From a bacterium (lineage in GTDB: Bacteria; Arandabacterota; Arandabacteria; Arandabacterales; Arandabacteraceae), in NCBI GenBank assembly GCA_029933125.1, contig JAOZOU010000005.1, positions 166,211 through 230,210 on the forward strand: a stretch of 64,000 nucleotides of DNA. Direction: 5' to 3'. The stretch's first letter is position 1; each line of letters starts with the position of its first letter. The position numbers were made by a program, and so were the translations under genes. This document shows, in pieces, positions 24,436-31,841 of this stretch. The notes beneath the pieces were generated by a model. That model ran no database searches. It was not told where the DNA came from and was given only the letters and a program-made list of their open reading frames with translations.

Positions 24436-27400
24436 CTATCTCGCCTTTAGCTTTGACCTGGCTTCCTCGATGTTGGCCTTTATGTCCATATTGTTGGGTT
24501 CGATACTCAGAGCATGCTCCCAAATGCGTATAGCCTTCTCGTAGTCTCCCTGTTCGGCGACAACGGTTGCATAGTTATTGAGGATGGATACGTCGTCAGG
24601 ATGGCGACTGGCAAGCTTGCGGTAAAGCTTTCTTGCTCGATCGAGCTCGCCCTCGAGGATGAGAACATAGGCGAAAGCTTCAGTGGCTTCAAGGAACTCA
24701 GGGTTTTCTCTCACCACCTGCTCGAGTATTCTATGAGCGTCGCCAAGCTGATTTGTTCTTATAAGAGCTAAAGCTCTAAGGTAGGAGGCTTGCCGGTTGA
24801 AAGGTTCGATCCCAAGGATCTTGTTGATTGTCTTGAGTGCTTCTTGGATTTCACCCTTGGTCATATGCTCTTGTGCTTTGAAGATGTAAGCCTCGGTGTA
24901 GTAAGGATCGATTTCAATCGATTTCTCGAGCAATTTTTCTACAAGATCTTTATCCTTCTCCACCCTGGCGAGCTGGTAAAGGGCGATCGGATTAGTAGGA
25001 TTCATCTTTATGGCTCTTTTGGCTACACCTGAGGCTTCCTCAACTCTTCCCTGATTCTCAAGACGTCTTGCGATGCGGACGTAGTAGTCGGAGAGAAAGT
25101 GGCGAAAGATGCCACTTGAATCACACTTCTTTATGGCCTCCTCGATGATGGCTGTTGCTCTGTGATCTTTACCAGCCAGCATTAACGGGATTGCCCCCAT
25201 GAAGCTCTTAAGAGCACTGCGGCAGCTGGATATCTTCTCACCGAGGCTTTTGAATTTTTCAATAGGTGAAGCCACAATGCTCAGAGGGTCTTGGGATGTA
25301 GTGAGGAGATCCTCAAGAATCCTCGGATATGCCTGCACCTGCCTGTCCACCCTGTAAAGAGCTTCAGCCTTACAGACTGCGCGTGAACCAGCGGCAAGCT
25401 TAAGGATACCGTCCTTGCTCATCAAATAGCAGTTGAGCATGGCGGCAGGATCATCTATCCCTATGCGCCCAAGATCTTCACCTATCGGAGCCTTAATCAT
25501 GCGATTTGCGATGAGCTCGAGATCAGCATGAGGCGGGTGATCACTCCCAACAAGAAGCAGCTCACGGGAGCCAAGAAGCCATAGCTGCGCGAAGGGGAAT
25601 TGAGATGCAAAAGTTACAATCGATGACCTCAGAGCCTCATGCGAGGCTTCAAGAAGAGCAAGCCTTTGAGCAAGGATGCCACCTTTGCGAAGTGCGCCTT
25701 TTGCCAGTGCTATCATCTCCTTAGTAACATTCTGTCTGCCCAGGGGGAAGGTTGGGCGCAGGTGGTCTATGACAATTATGTCAAACGCACCTGTGGTCTT
25801 GAGGGCACGGCAGATCCTCATTTGAGCTAACTTGAGCCTCTTATCCTCAAATGGCGATTGATTGTAAGAGCCTAAATGGGTTGATGCACCAATAAGATCA
25901 GGGCTGAAACCCACACATGTTATATCATCAACGTCATATTTTTCGATAGCATTCAGGAGTGCGCCACCTGAAGCGCCCAGAACGAGGATACGATGCGGTT
26001 CTGGGTGAAGCATCAAGGGGATGTGTCCGGCAAGCACTTCGCTGATAAGGTCATCGGGCATGGAGACGAATATCTTACCGCCCTCCCAGACTGCAATCTC
26101 ATAAGGCGTGCGTGTTACAGCCGTTGCTGATACAGGCGATTCGCGGTAGTAGATAACTTCACCTGAACCCCCAGGAAGAAAAGTAGATACCCCAGCCGCA
26201 GTCTGCATATTCCATTGAGGGCTCACCAAGCCAAATCCGAGGATCACTGCAAGAACTACTGGTGTTATGATGAAATTGAGCCTGTTGCGGATTTCATCGG
26301 CTACGAGTAAGCCGCACCCAACGAAGGCGAGCGGCAACCACCGGGTTAGACCTTCGAATCCAACGTAGGTGTTAGGAAGGAAAACCGAAACCAGAATCCC
26401 AACAGCGACGCCAGCGATTGCTGCCTCGAAGCGCTTGAAAGCGTTCGCTCTCGTTGTATCTACCACGATGTGGGTTAGAGTTATGCCGCCGAGGATTGCT
26501 GGCAGGAAGACGAGGACGCTGGCAGACTTGATGTCTGGACTGGCATGGGAAGATGATGGAGCATTGTAGAATGCAGCAACGTCATGCCATCTCGAGGCTA
26601 GCAACGCAAAACCCACACCTAAGAGAAGTGAACCCACGGGAGCACAGCGTTTACTCCGAATTGCCAAACTCAAGATCGCACCGAGAGCGAGCCCAAGCGT
26701 TAAAGCCATAATCCCAGTTCCATATGTTATGGGCACTGATGCACCAACGTAGAAGTGGATCTTGAGCCAGAGCACCAGAAGGGTAACAAGGGCAGATCCC
26801 AGGGCAAATGTTGCTGCATTTGAGCGAGCCCAGTTATTTTCGCCATGATCGCTATTTATAACTTGCAGTGTCTCTGGCTGCTTTCTTGCCATGTTGATGC
26901 CCAGAGCTATGCCAAGTACGCCCGGGAGAAGTGAGGCAATGAAACATAGATGGCGGAGGCCTATGTGCATCATCCAAGCAAATGCAAAGGCAGCGAAGCA
27001 TCCGAGTAGGCCTAGGGAGACATAGAGACGCTGGCTTGACTGTGAACCATAGCCTGCCATTGCAAGCCCCAGGGCACATATAGCTCCAATAAGAAATCCA
27101 GGTACAAAGAGGATTGCAGCTGAGGTTAGCGCGTCTATGATCGCGGTTAAATTGCTTGAGGATGTTAAGTGACTTTCAATACCTTCAAGGGATGGCAAAA
27201 GCAGGGTAACAGCGAGTACGGATGCCGAGATTGCTACAAGCACTAGTGCTATGAGGTTCTTGTGAAGGTTGGTTGAAGCAACTTTGCGGCGAACAAACTC
27301 AAAACCGATTACAAACCAGAGCAAAAGCCAGAGGATCCAGTGTGATCCATAGGCTTCATTGAGCGTCACTCCGGGTAGAAGTGCATGCCAGCCCATCCAC

Positions 27401-27480
27401 GCCAGACAAAAAGAGAAGCCAGCCGTGAAAGCAACAGCCAGACTGGCCAGTGGTATCCCAGGTACACGGCCATTTTTCAT
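24436..27480 (-). CDS. Membrane-bound spermidine-synthase-like protein with C-terminal TPR repeats
   Basis: 1014 residues in three parts. Residues 1-420 contain about 12 hydrophobic helices. Residues 430-690 look like the spermidine-synthase Rossmann fold (ILVLGASGGALLNAIEKY near 497, FDIIVIDHLRP near 570). The C-terminal 230 residues are TPR repeats (ASYLRALALIRTNQLGDAHR, VSILNNYATVVAEQGDYEKA). The glycine-rich loop differs from the GGGDGG of true polyamine synthases and the catalytic aspartate region is altered, so polyamine synthesis is doubtful. ATG start with GAGAGGAG upstream. It follows the radical SAM gene after a strong hairpin. Function unknown. Confidence 0.8.
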   Translation of the reverse strand: MKNGRVPGIPLASLAVAFTAGFSFCLAWMGWHALLPGVTLNEAYGSHWILWLLLWFVIGFEFVRRKVASTNLHKNLIALVLVAISASVLAVTLLLPSLEGIESHLTSSSNLTAIIDALTSAAILFVPGFLIGAICALGLAMAGYGSQSSQRLYVSLGLLGCFAAFAFAWMMHIGLRHLCFIASLLPGVLGIALGINMARKQPETLQVINSDHGENNWARSNAATFALGSALVTLLVLWLKIHFYVGASVPITYGTGIMALTLGLALGAILSLAIRSKRCAPVGSLLLGVGFALLASRWHDVAAFYNAPSSSHASPDIKSASVLVFLPAILGGITLTHIVVDTTRANAFKRFEAAIAGVAVGILVSVFLPNTYVGFEGLTRWLPLAFVGCGLLVADEIRNRLNFIITPVVLAVILGFGLVSPQWNMQTAAGVSTFLPGGSGEVIYYRESPVSATAVTRTPYEIAVWEGGKIFVSMPDDLISEVLAGHIPLMLHPEPHRILVLGASGGALLNAIEKYDVDDITCVGFSPDLIGASTHLGSYNQSPFEDKRLKLAQMRICRALKTTGAFDIIVIDHLRPTFPLGRQNVTKEMIALAKGALRKGGILAQRLALLEASHEALRSSIVTFASQFPFAQLWLLGSRELLLVGSDHPPHADLELIANRMIKAPIGEDLGRIGIDDPAAMLNCYLMSKDGILKLAAGSRAVCKAEALYRVDRQVQAYPRILEDLLTTSQDPLSIVASPIEKFKSLGEKISSCRSALKSFMGAIPLMLAGKDHRATAIIEEAIKKCDSSGIFRHFLSDYYVRIARRLENQGRVEEASGVAKRAIKMNPTNPIALYQLARVEKDKDLVEKLLEKSIEIDPYYTEAYIFKAQEHMTKGEIQEALKTINKILGIEPFNRQASYLRALALIRTNQLGDAHRILEQVVRENPEFLEATEAFAYVLILEGELDRARKLYRKLASRHPDDVSILNNYATVVAEQGDYEKAIRIWEHALSIEPNNMDIKANIEEARSKLKAR

Positions 27481-27535
27481 GGCACTCCTCTCGAAGCAAT
27501 GGAGATGCCACGCGCCTGCTCAGAGCTGACAAGGA

Positions 27536-27563
27536 GGGCAGGGGCCCTAGGGACCCCTGTCCC
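27536..27563 (-). terminator. GC-rich hairpin after the radical SAM gene
   Basis: GGGCAGGGG (27536-27544) pairs with CCCCTGTCCC (27554-27563), with a single bulged T, around a loop that is itself nearly palindromic. It lies just past the radical SAM stop. The following T tract on the minus strand is short, so it may only weaken read-through. Confidence 0.5.
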
Positions 27564-27569
27564 AAACTG

Positions 27570-28934
27570 TCACTGGGTCAGATTGACGACTGCTTTCTCT
27601 GCCTCGTCCTCTTTCCTGATCTGCTCGCGCATCGCCCTTGCGTAGGCATCGAGATCCTCGGCGAGAGTTGTCACAAGTGTTTCGGCGCCTGGATGAGTGG
27701 GATGGGCGCCCGTCTTCTCAACAACCTCTCGAAGGATCTCAGGGTTATCAATGATCATGCAGGGCAGGCGATGATCCTTATTGAACGGCTGCTTGGACTT
27801 TATCTTCTGGAAGAAGGGTGAGTTAATGGCTTCCTTAAGGCTCTTGTTCTTTATATTGTCAACTGCAAAGTGAGCAAAGACGCAAGGCTCAACATCACCG
27901 TGGCAGTTGATATGCAAGTACTTCCTTGCACCTGCTATGCAGCCATCAACGTAGTCCCCGTCATTCCAGAAGTCAGCTATGAAGATCGGTCGCGTTGAAC
28001 GGAAGTAGCGAACACGCTTTCCAACCATTCGACGCTGCTCAGGCGTTGGCATAAGGTTGACATCAGGGGTCCTGCCGATAGGGATATAGATGAACACCCA
28101 GCCGAGGAAGCAGCCGCGATTGACCCATTCATCAATGAATTCATCGCTCATAACGAACTCGGCATTCTTGCGCGTGACAGTAAGTGAGAATCCAAAGAGT
28201 CCATTACGCTTATTGAGGCTTTCCATTGCCTGGGTTATGCGCTTAAATGTTCCTTTTCCTCGGCGTTCATCCGTCTCCTTCTCAAACCCCTCAACACTTA
28301 TGCATGGCCAGATGTTGCCCAGCTCAACGATCCTGGCGCACATCTCATCATCGAGAAGCGTGCCATTCGTATAGACCTGGAAGCAGCAGTCATTGTGCTT
28401 CTGGAAAATGTCCATAATGCCGGGATAGAAGAAGGGCTCGCCACCTGAGATCACGTAGAAGAAAATCCCTAGCTCCTTGCCTTCACGGATAATGCGGTCG
28501 AATACCTCGAAGGGCAGGTCTTGATCCTTGGTATAATTGCCGGCGTAGCATCCATAGCACTTAAGATTGCACCTCATAGTAGGACTTATCACCAATAATG
28601 AAGGCGGATAAAAACCTTCCTTCTTAAGGATTCGATGCCGCTTATTAGGAGCTATAAGACCTTCTTTGACAATGAAGTTGCGTAGGACCTTCGAGCGAAC
28701 ATTAGGATTGATGTCGCGCAGAAACCTCATTGCCAGCTTGGCTCCAGGATGGCCAGCCTGGAACTTCTCGCGGGCACTGCGGATAACACCTGACCAGTAT
28801 TCGTTGGTCGTGATCTTCTCCACAATAGAGACGACCTTCATCAGGGCATCATCTGAGCCACGAGCGGCAACAGCGACCATCTTCTCAACCGCCATCTGGA
28901 TGGTCCTCTCCTCCACCTGGTCAAAGATGTTCAC
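27570..28934 (-). CDS. Radical SAM protein with SPASM-like C-terminal cysteines
   Basis: 454 residues from the GTG at 28934, which has a perfect AAAGGAGGTG site. A TTG 17 codons upstream lies inside the promoter and is rejected. The radical SAM cluster site is MRCNLKCYGCYAG (CxxxCxxC) near 128-140, followed by ISGGEPFFYP near 172. Further cysteines near 325-400 (GCIAGARKYLHINCHGDVEPC and LPCMIID) resemble the auxiliary cluster region of SPASM proteins, which often modify peptides or serve as maturases. No precursor peptide gene is evident beside it. The N-terminal 110 residues are helical. Substrate unknown. Confidence 0.82.
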   Translation of the reverse strand: MNIFDQVEERTIQMAVEKMVAVAARGSDDALMKVVSIVEKITTNEYWSGVIRSAREKFQAGHPGAKLAMRFLRDINPNVRSKVLRNFIVKEGLIAPNKRHRILKKEGFYPPSLLVISPTMRCNLKCYGCYAGNYTKDQDLPFEVFDRIIREGKELGIFFYVISGGEPFFYPGIMDIFQKHNDCCFQVYTNGTLLDDEMCARIVELGNIWPCISVEGFEKETDERRGKGTFKRITQAMESLNKRNGLFGFSLTVTRKNAEFVMSDEFIDEWVNRGCFLGWVFIYIPIGRTPDVNLMPTPEQRRMVGKRVRYFRSTRPIFIADFWNDGDYVDGCIAGARKYLHINCHGDVEPCVFAHFAVDNIKNKSLKEAINSPFFQKIKSKQPFNKDHRLPCMIIDNPEILREVVEKTGAHPTHPGAETLVTTLAEDLDAYARAMREQIRKEDEAEKAVVNLTQ

Positions 28935-28984
28935 GTTAACACCTCCTTTCGCATAGAATTGGGGCGAATCCGCCGCCAGTTCCA

Positions 28985-29012
28985 ATCATAGCCATCTTGA
29001 ATTCCAAGTCAA
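28985..29012 (-). promoter_or_regulatory. Promoter of the radical SAM gene
   Basis: On the minus strand TTGACT (29012-29007), 16 bases, then TATGAT (28990-28985). The expected transcript start lies about 45 bases before the GTG at 28934, which fixes that start choice. Confidence 0.6.
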
Positions 29013-29037
29013 TAACAAAATAGAATCTTGACACAAC

Positions 29038-29067
29038 TTGACAAAGCGCTGTCCTTGCCAATACCAT
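29038..29067 (+). promoter_or_regulatory. Possible promoter of the CDP-alcohol phosphotransferase operon
   Basis: TTGACA (29038-29043), an 18-base spacer, then TACCAT (29062-29067), ending 22 bases before the ATG. A second TTGACA lies 10 bases upstream and has no good -10 partner. Confidence 0.45.
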
Positions 29068-29089
29068 CTCCTAAAAAGGGTGAAAGACT

Positions 29090-29695
29090 ATGAAGTCGCT
29101 CAATGACCGAATAAGACGGAACTATGAGGCAATTATGCTGCCAGCCGGCTACCTCCTCAAACGTACTGGGATTTCGGCTAACTGGTTCAGTTTACTTGCT
29201 GTTGCGCTTTCTGCTGTTGCGGCAATTGCTTTTGCTACTCACAGGCTTGCTCTCGGATTGGGGTTGCTTTTGGGTTCGATTTTTGCGGACATGGTCGATG
29301 GTAGCGTGGCAAGGGCAGCCGGCAGAGTTGAGCCGTTTGGGATGGTCATTGACCATACCACCGACCGCTATGCTGAGTTTTTCCTCGTCCTGGGCCTGTG
29401 TGCTGGTGGATACGCACCCTTCTGGCTTGGCTTGATAACGATCTTCAGCATGCTGATTCCCAGCTATGTCCGCGCCAAGGTCGAAAGCTCTGGGATGGAT
29501 GTTTCAGCACGTGGTGTTGGCATAGCCGAAAGGAAAGAGAAGATTGGCATATTGATCGCAAGTATTGTTGCTGGCTTCTTCTTCCAAAGGGCAATCAGCT
29601 ATGGCTTAGCTGCCATATCGGCTATCTCTCAGATCTCTGCCTTTGAGAGGCTCTGGCACGCGCACAGGCACAGGAGAGCAGATGAGCTCAGGTAG
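29090..29695 (+). CDS. CDP-alcohol phosphatidyltransferase (archaetidylinositol-phosphate-synthase-like)
   Basis: 201 residues with about five or six membrane helices. The family motif D-xx-DG-xx-AR-x8-G-xxx-D-xxx-D is complete in DMVDGSVARAAGRVEPFG then MVIDHTTDR, near 67-93. It joins a CDP-activated lipid or alcohol to an acceptor alcohol in the membrane. The later phrase YVRAKVESSGMDV with GVGIAERKEK resembles the archaeal and related inositol-phosphate-lipid synthases more than bacterial PgsA or PssA. It overlaps the HAD phosphatase gene by 14 bases, a pairing that fits synthesis followed by dephosphorylation. The acceptor is not proven. Confidence 0.88.
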   Translation: MKSLNDRIRRNYEAIMLPAGYLLKRTGISANWFSLLAVALSAVAAIAFATHRLALGLGLLLGSIFADMVDGSVARAAGRVEPFGMVIDHTTDRYAEFFLVLGLCAGGYAPFWLGLITIFSMLIPSYVRAKVESSGMDVSARGVGIAERKEKIGILIASIVAGFFFQRAISYGLAAISAISQISAFERLWHAHRHRRADELR

Positions 29696-30362
29696 TCCCC
29701 ATGAAATCGTCATCCTCGACTTTGATGGTACGATTGTAAATTCAATGCCCTTTCTCACAAAGGTTGCTGTGCGCTTGCTTATCGACCGTTATGGCTTAGA
29801 TAAGGATGAGGCGCGAAGAGCCTATGTGAGAACCTGTGGTCTCCCATTTGTCAAACAGCTCGAAACTCTTATGCCGCAGGATAGTCGCAATGCGGAGACG
29901 GTGAGGCTTTTTGAGCGTGCCAAGAGCCAGCATCTTCTTGAGTTCAATCTTTTCCCCGATGTCAAGCCAGCGATTGAGGTGATGAGAAGCAGCGGTCTGA
30001 GGGTCTGTGTCTCAAGCGGCAATCGGGAACATCTAATTCGTAGGCTTCTCAAAAGAAGGGGATTGGAAGTTGATCTTGTCATGGGCTACGATGATGGCTT
30101 TATGAAGGGATTGGCCCACTTTGAATTTGCCAGGCGCCACTTCAAGTCGAGTTTCGAGAGGATGGTCTTCATTGGAGATAGCTGGCATGATGCCAAGACT
30201 GCAAAAGAGGCAGGTATCGGATTTATTGCAAGAATTGGGCTCTTGAGCAGGGAGGAACTTGAAGAACTTCTGCCAGGAATCCCTATTGTAGCGTCCCTCC
30301 TCGAAGCTCTCGTCTTGATGGGAATAGAAGCCCCGGAGGAGAAGAAGCTCAAATCCTCCTGA
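29682..30362 (+). CDS. HAD-family hydrolase (phosphatase)
   Basis: 226 residues from the ATG at 29682 (GGAGAG upstream); an in-frame ATG 13 codons earlier lies deeper in the previous gene. Motif I is ILDFDGTIVNS with the nucleophilic aspartate, motif II is VCVSSGN near 116, and motif IV is VFIGDSWHDAKTAKEAG near 163-179. A helical cap (residues 16-80) makes it a phosphoglycolate-phosphatase-like member. The overlap with the CDP-alcohol transferase gene suggests it removes a phosphate from that enzyme's product. This is context-based inference; the HAD family is very broad. Confidence 0.85.
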   Translation: MSSGSPHEIVILDFDGTIVNSMPFLTKVAVRLLIDRYGLDKDEARRAYVRTCGLPFVKQLETLMPQDSRNAETVRLFERAKSQHLLEFNLFPDVKPAIEVMRSSGLRVCVSSGNREHLIRRLLKRRGLEVDLVMGYDDGFMKGLAHFEFARRHFKSSFERMVFIGDSWHDAKTAKEAGIGFIARIGLLSREELEELLPGIPIVASLLEALVLMGIEAPEEKKLKSS

Positions 30363-30367
30363 GGCTT

Positions 30368-30586
30368 CTAGGAGTTCGGAAGAAGATCAACTACCTTTTG
30401 AATGACATTGCCTTCGAAGACAAAAGCAACGCGGTCGCCAAAATAGTACCAGGTGTGAACCCTGCCGTTTCTGAGGGTCTCATCAGGTCTGCCGTAGATC
30501 CTGGCGACCGAATACTGCAGGCTGTTCTCGCCGTGTTCGCCAGCAACCTGCCTCACAAATTCACGATCCTTGGAAATCTCCACCAT
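30368..30586 (-). CDS. Small protein of 72 residues, function unknown
   Basis: Chosen ATG at 30586 has GGTGAGGTGA upstream; a GTG four codons earlier is possible. The first half is charged and helical (MVEISKDREFVRQVAGEHGE) and the second half beta-rich (GRVHTWYYFGDRVAFVFEGN), a layout that recalls BamE/SmpA-like small folds in which a W.Y strand is followed by V.F.NG. There is no signal peptide or lipobox, so the likeness may be only structural. It has its own strong promoter and ends five bases from the HAD gene stop on the other strand. Confidence 0.65.
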   Translation of the reverse strand: MVEISKDREFVRQVAGEHGENSLQYSVARIYGRPDETLRNGRVHTWYYFGDRVAFVFEGNVIQKVVDLLPNS

Positions 30587-30657
30587 GTCTTGTCTCACCT
30601 CACCATTCGGCTACCTGCTGAGCCAAGGCATGGGGCTTTCCCTTTCAGACTGCCTTT

Positions 30658-30687
30658 ATTATATCACATCTTACTCCCTTGAGTCAA
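30658..30687 (-). promoter_or_regulatory. Strong promoter of the 72-residue gene
   Basis: On the minus strand TTGACT (30687-30682), 18 bases, then a perfect TATAAT (30663-30658), about 70 bases before the ATG. Confidence 0.7.
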
Positions 30688-30785
30688 GACGGACGGCCGT
30701 AGCGGTGTGCTACCGGTTAGCCTATTTTGGCAATATGTAGCTTAAACTTGACTCATGAAACAGGCCAATCTTGCCGATAGATAGA

Positions 30786-30824
30786 ACGCTCAGGCTTGAC
30801 ATAAGCCTCGAGCGTCCTTAGGCT
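30786..30824 (+). promoter_or_regulatory. galE promoter with the -35 box inside a large dyad
   Basis: ACGCTCAGGCTT (30786-30797) and AAGCCTCGAGCGT (30803-30815) form a 12-base-pair stem with one bulged C and a 5-base loop. TTGACA (30796-30801) lies across the loop and pairs with TAGGCT (30819-30824) at 17 bases as a promoter. The dyad could be an operator that hides the -35 box, or an RNA hairpin of an upstream transcript. Confidence 0.5.
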
Positions 30825-30854
30825 TTGCTCAAGCAATTGAGAGGGGGGAAATTC

Positions 30855-31841
30855 TTGGCTGAGAAAGTCCTTGTAACTGGTGGAGCTGGCTACGTTGGCT
30901 CAGTTTGCGTGGCAGGGCTTATCACAAATGGCTATCAAGTCCTCATCTATGACAATCTCTCCACTGGTCATAAGGAAGCCGTTGTTCCAGGAGCCGAGCT
31001 CGAAATAGGTGACCTGGCCAACCGCGAGCACCTGGGTCGAGTAATGAGAAATTTCAAGCCAAACTTCGTCATGCACTTCGCCGCCAGCTGTCTTGTCGGT
31101 GAATCATTTGAGAAACCCCTCATCTACTATCGCAACAATGTTGCCAATGCCCTTAATCTCGTGGATGTAATGCTCGAGAGCGGTGTGAGACTATTGGTTT
31201 TCTCATCATCATGCGCTGTCTATGGTGAGCCTAAGAGGATCCCCATGGAGGAGGATGATCCTAAACAGCCAATAAATCCCTATGGCAAAACCAAGCTTGC
31301 CTTTGAGCATCTTCTTGAAGACTGTGATCGTGCTTATGGCTTAAGAAGTGTTTCGCTGCGTTATTTCAATGCAGCTGGAGCAACTCAAGATCTGGGTGAG
31401 GATCATCTCCCCGAGACCCATATAATCCCCAACGTGCTCAAAGTTGCTCTTGGTCAGGCAAGTGAGGTTACAGTTTTTGGTGATGATTATCCCACTCGAG
31501 ATGGCACATGCATAAGGGATTTCATCCACGTTAGTGATCTTGCTGATGCTCATGAAAGGGCGCTTGACATTCTAAGGAACGATAGATCGGAAAGGCTCAA
31601 TCTCGGCAATGGTGAAGGATTCTCAGTCCTGGAGGTCATAAGAACAGCCGAGAAAGTGACCCATAAGCGAATCCCTTTCAGGATCGGAGCGCGACGCAAG
31701 GGAGATCCGGCAGTGCTTGTTGCGAGCGCAAAGAAGGCTAAGGAGGTTCTTGGCTGGCAGCCGGCTTACGATACCTTGGAGAAGATAATCGAGAGTGCTT
31801 GGAACTGGCACCGGGAGCATCCCAATGGATACAGATCTTGA
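30855..31841 (+). CDS. galE: UDP-glucose 4-epimerase
   Basis: 328 residues from the TTG at 30855, with GAGGGGGGAA upstream; an earlier in-frame start at 30825 would fall at the promoter -10 and is rejected. It interconverts UDP-glucose and UDP-galactose. The NAD loop VLVTGGAGYVGS opens the chain. The catalytic triad is in FSSSCAVYGEP near 114-124 and NPYGKTK near 139-145, and VFGDDYPTRDGTCIRDFIHV near 205-224 is a GalE hallmark. It is followed by the histidine kinase, whose start overlaps it by 17 bases. UDP-galactose would supply the nearby glycosyltransferases. Confidence 0.93.
   Translation: MAEKVLVTGGAGYVGSVCVAGLITNGYQVLIYDNLSTGHKEAVVPGAELEIGDLANREHLGRVMRNFKPNFVMHFAASCLVGESFEKPLIYYRNNVANALNLVDVMLESGVRLLVFSSSCAVYGEPKRIPMEEDDPKQPINPYGKTKLAFEHLLEDCDRAYGLRSVSLRYFNAAGATQDLGEDHLPETHIIPNVLKVALGQASEVTVFGDDYPTRDGTCIRDFIHVSDLADAHERALDILRNDRSERLNLGNGEGFSVLEVIRTAEKVTHKRIPFRIGARRKGDPAVLVASAKKAKEVLGWQPAYDTLEKIIESAWNWHREHPNGYRS

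Noticed and set aside
30786..30815. The galE dyad as a factor-independent terminator
   Set aside because: No gene is transcribed into it from the left and no T tract follows.
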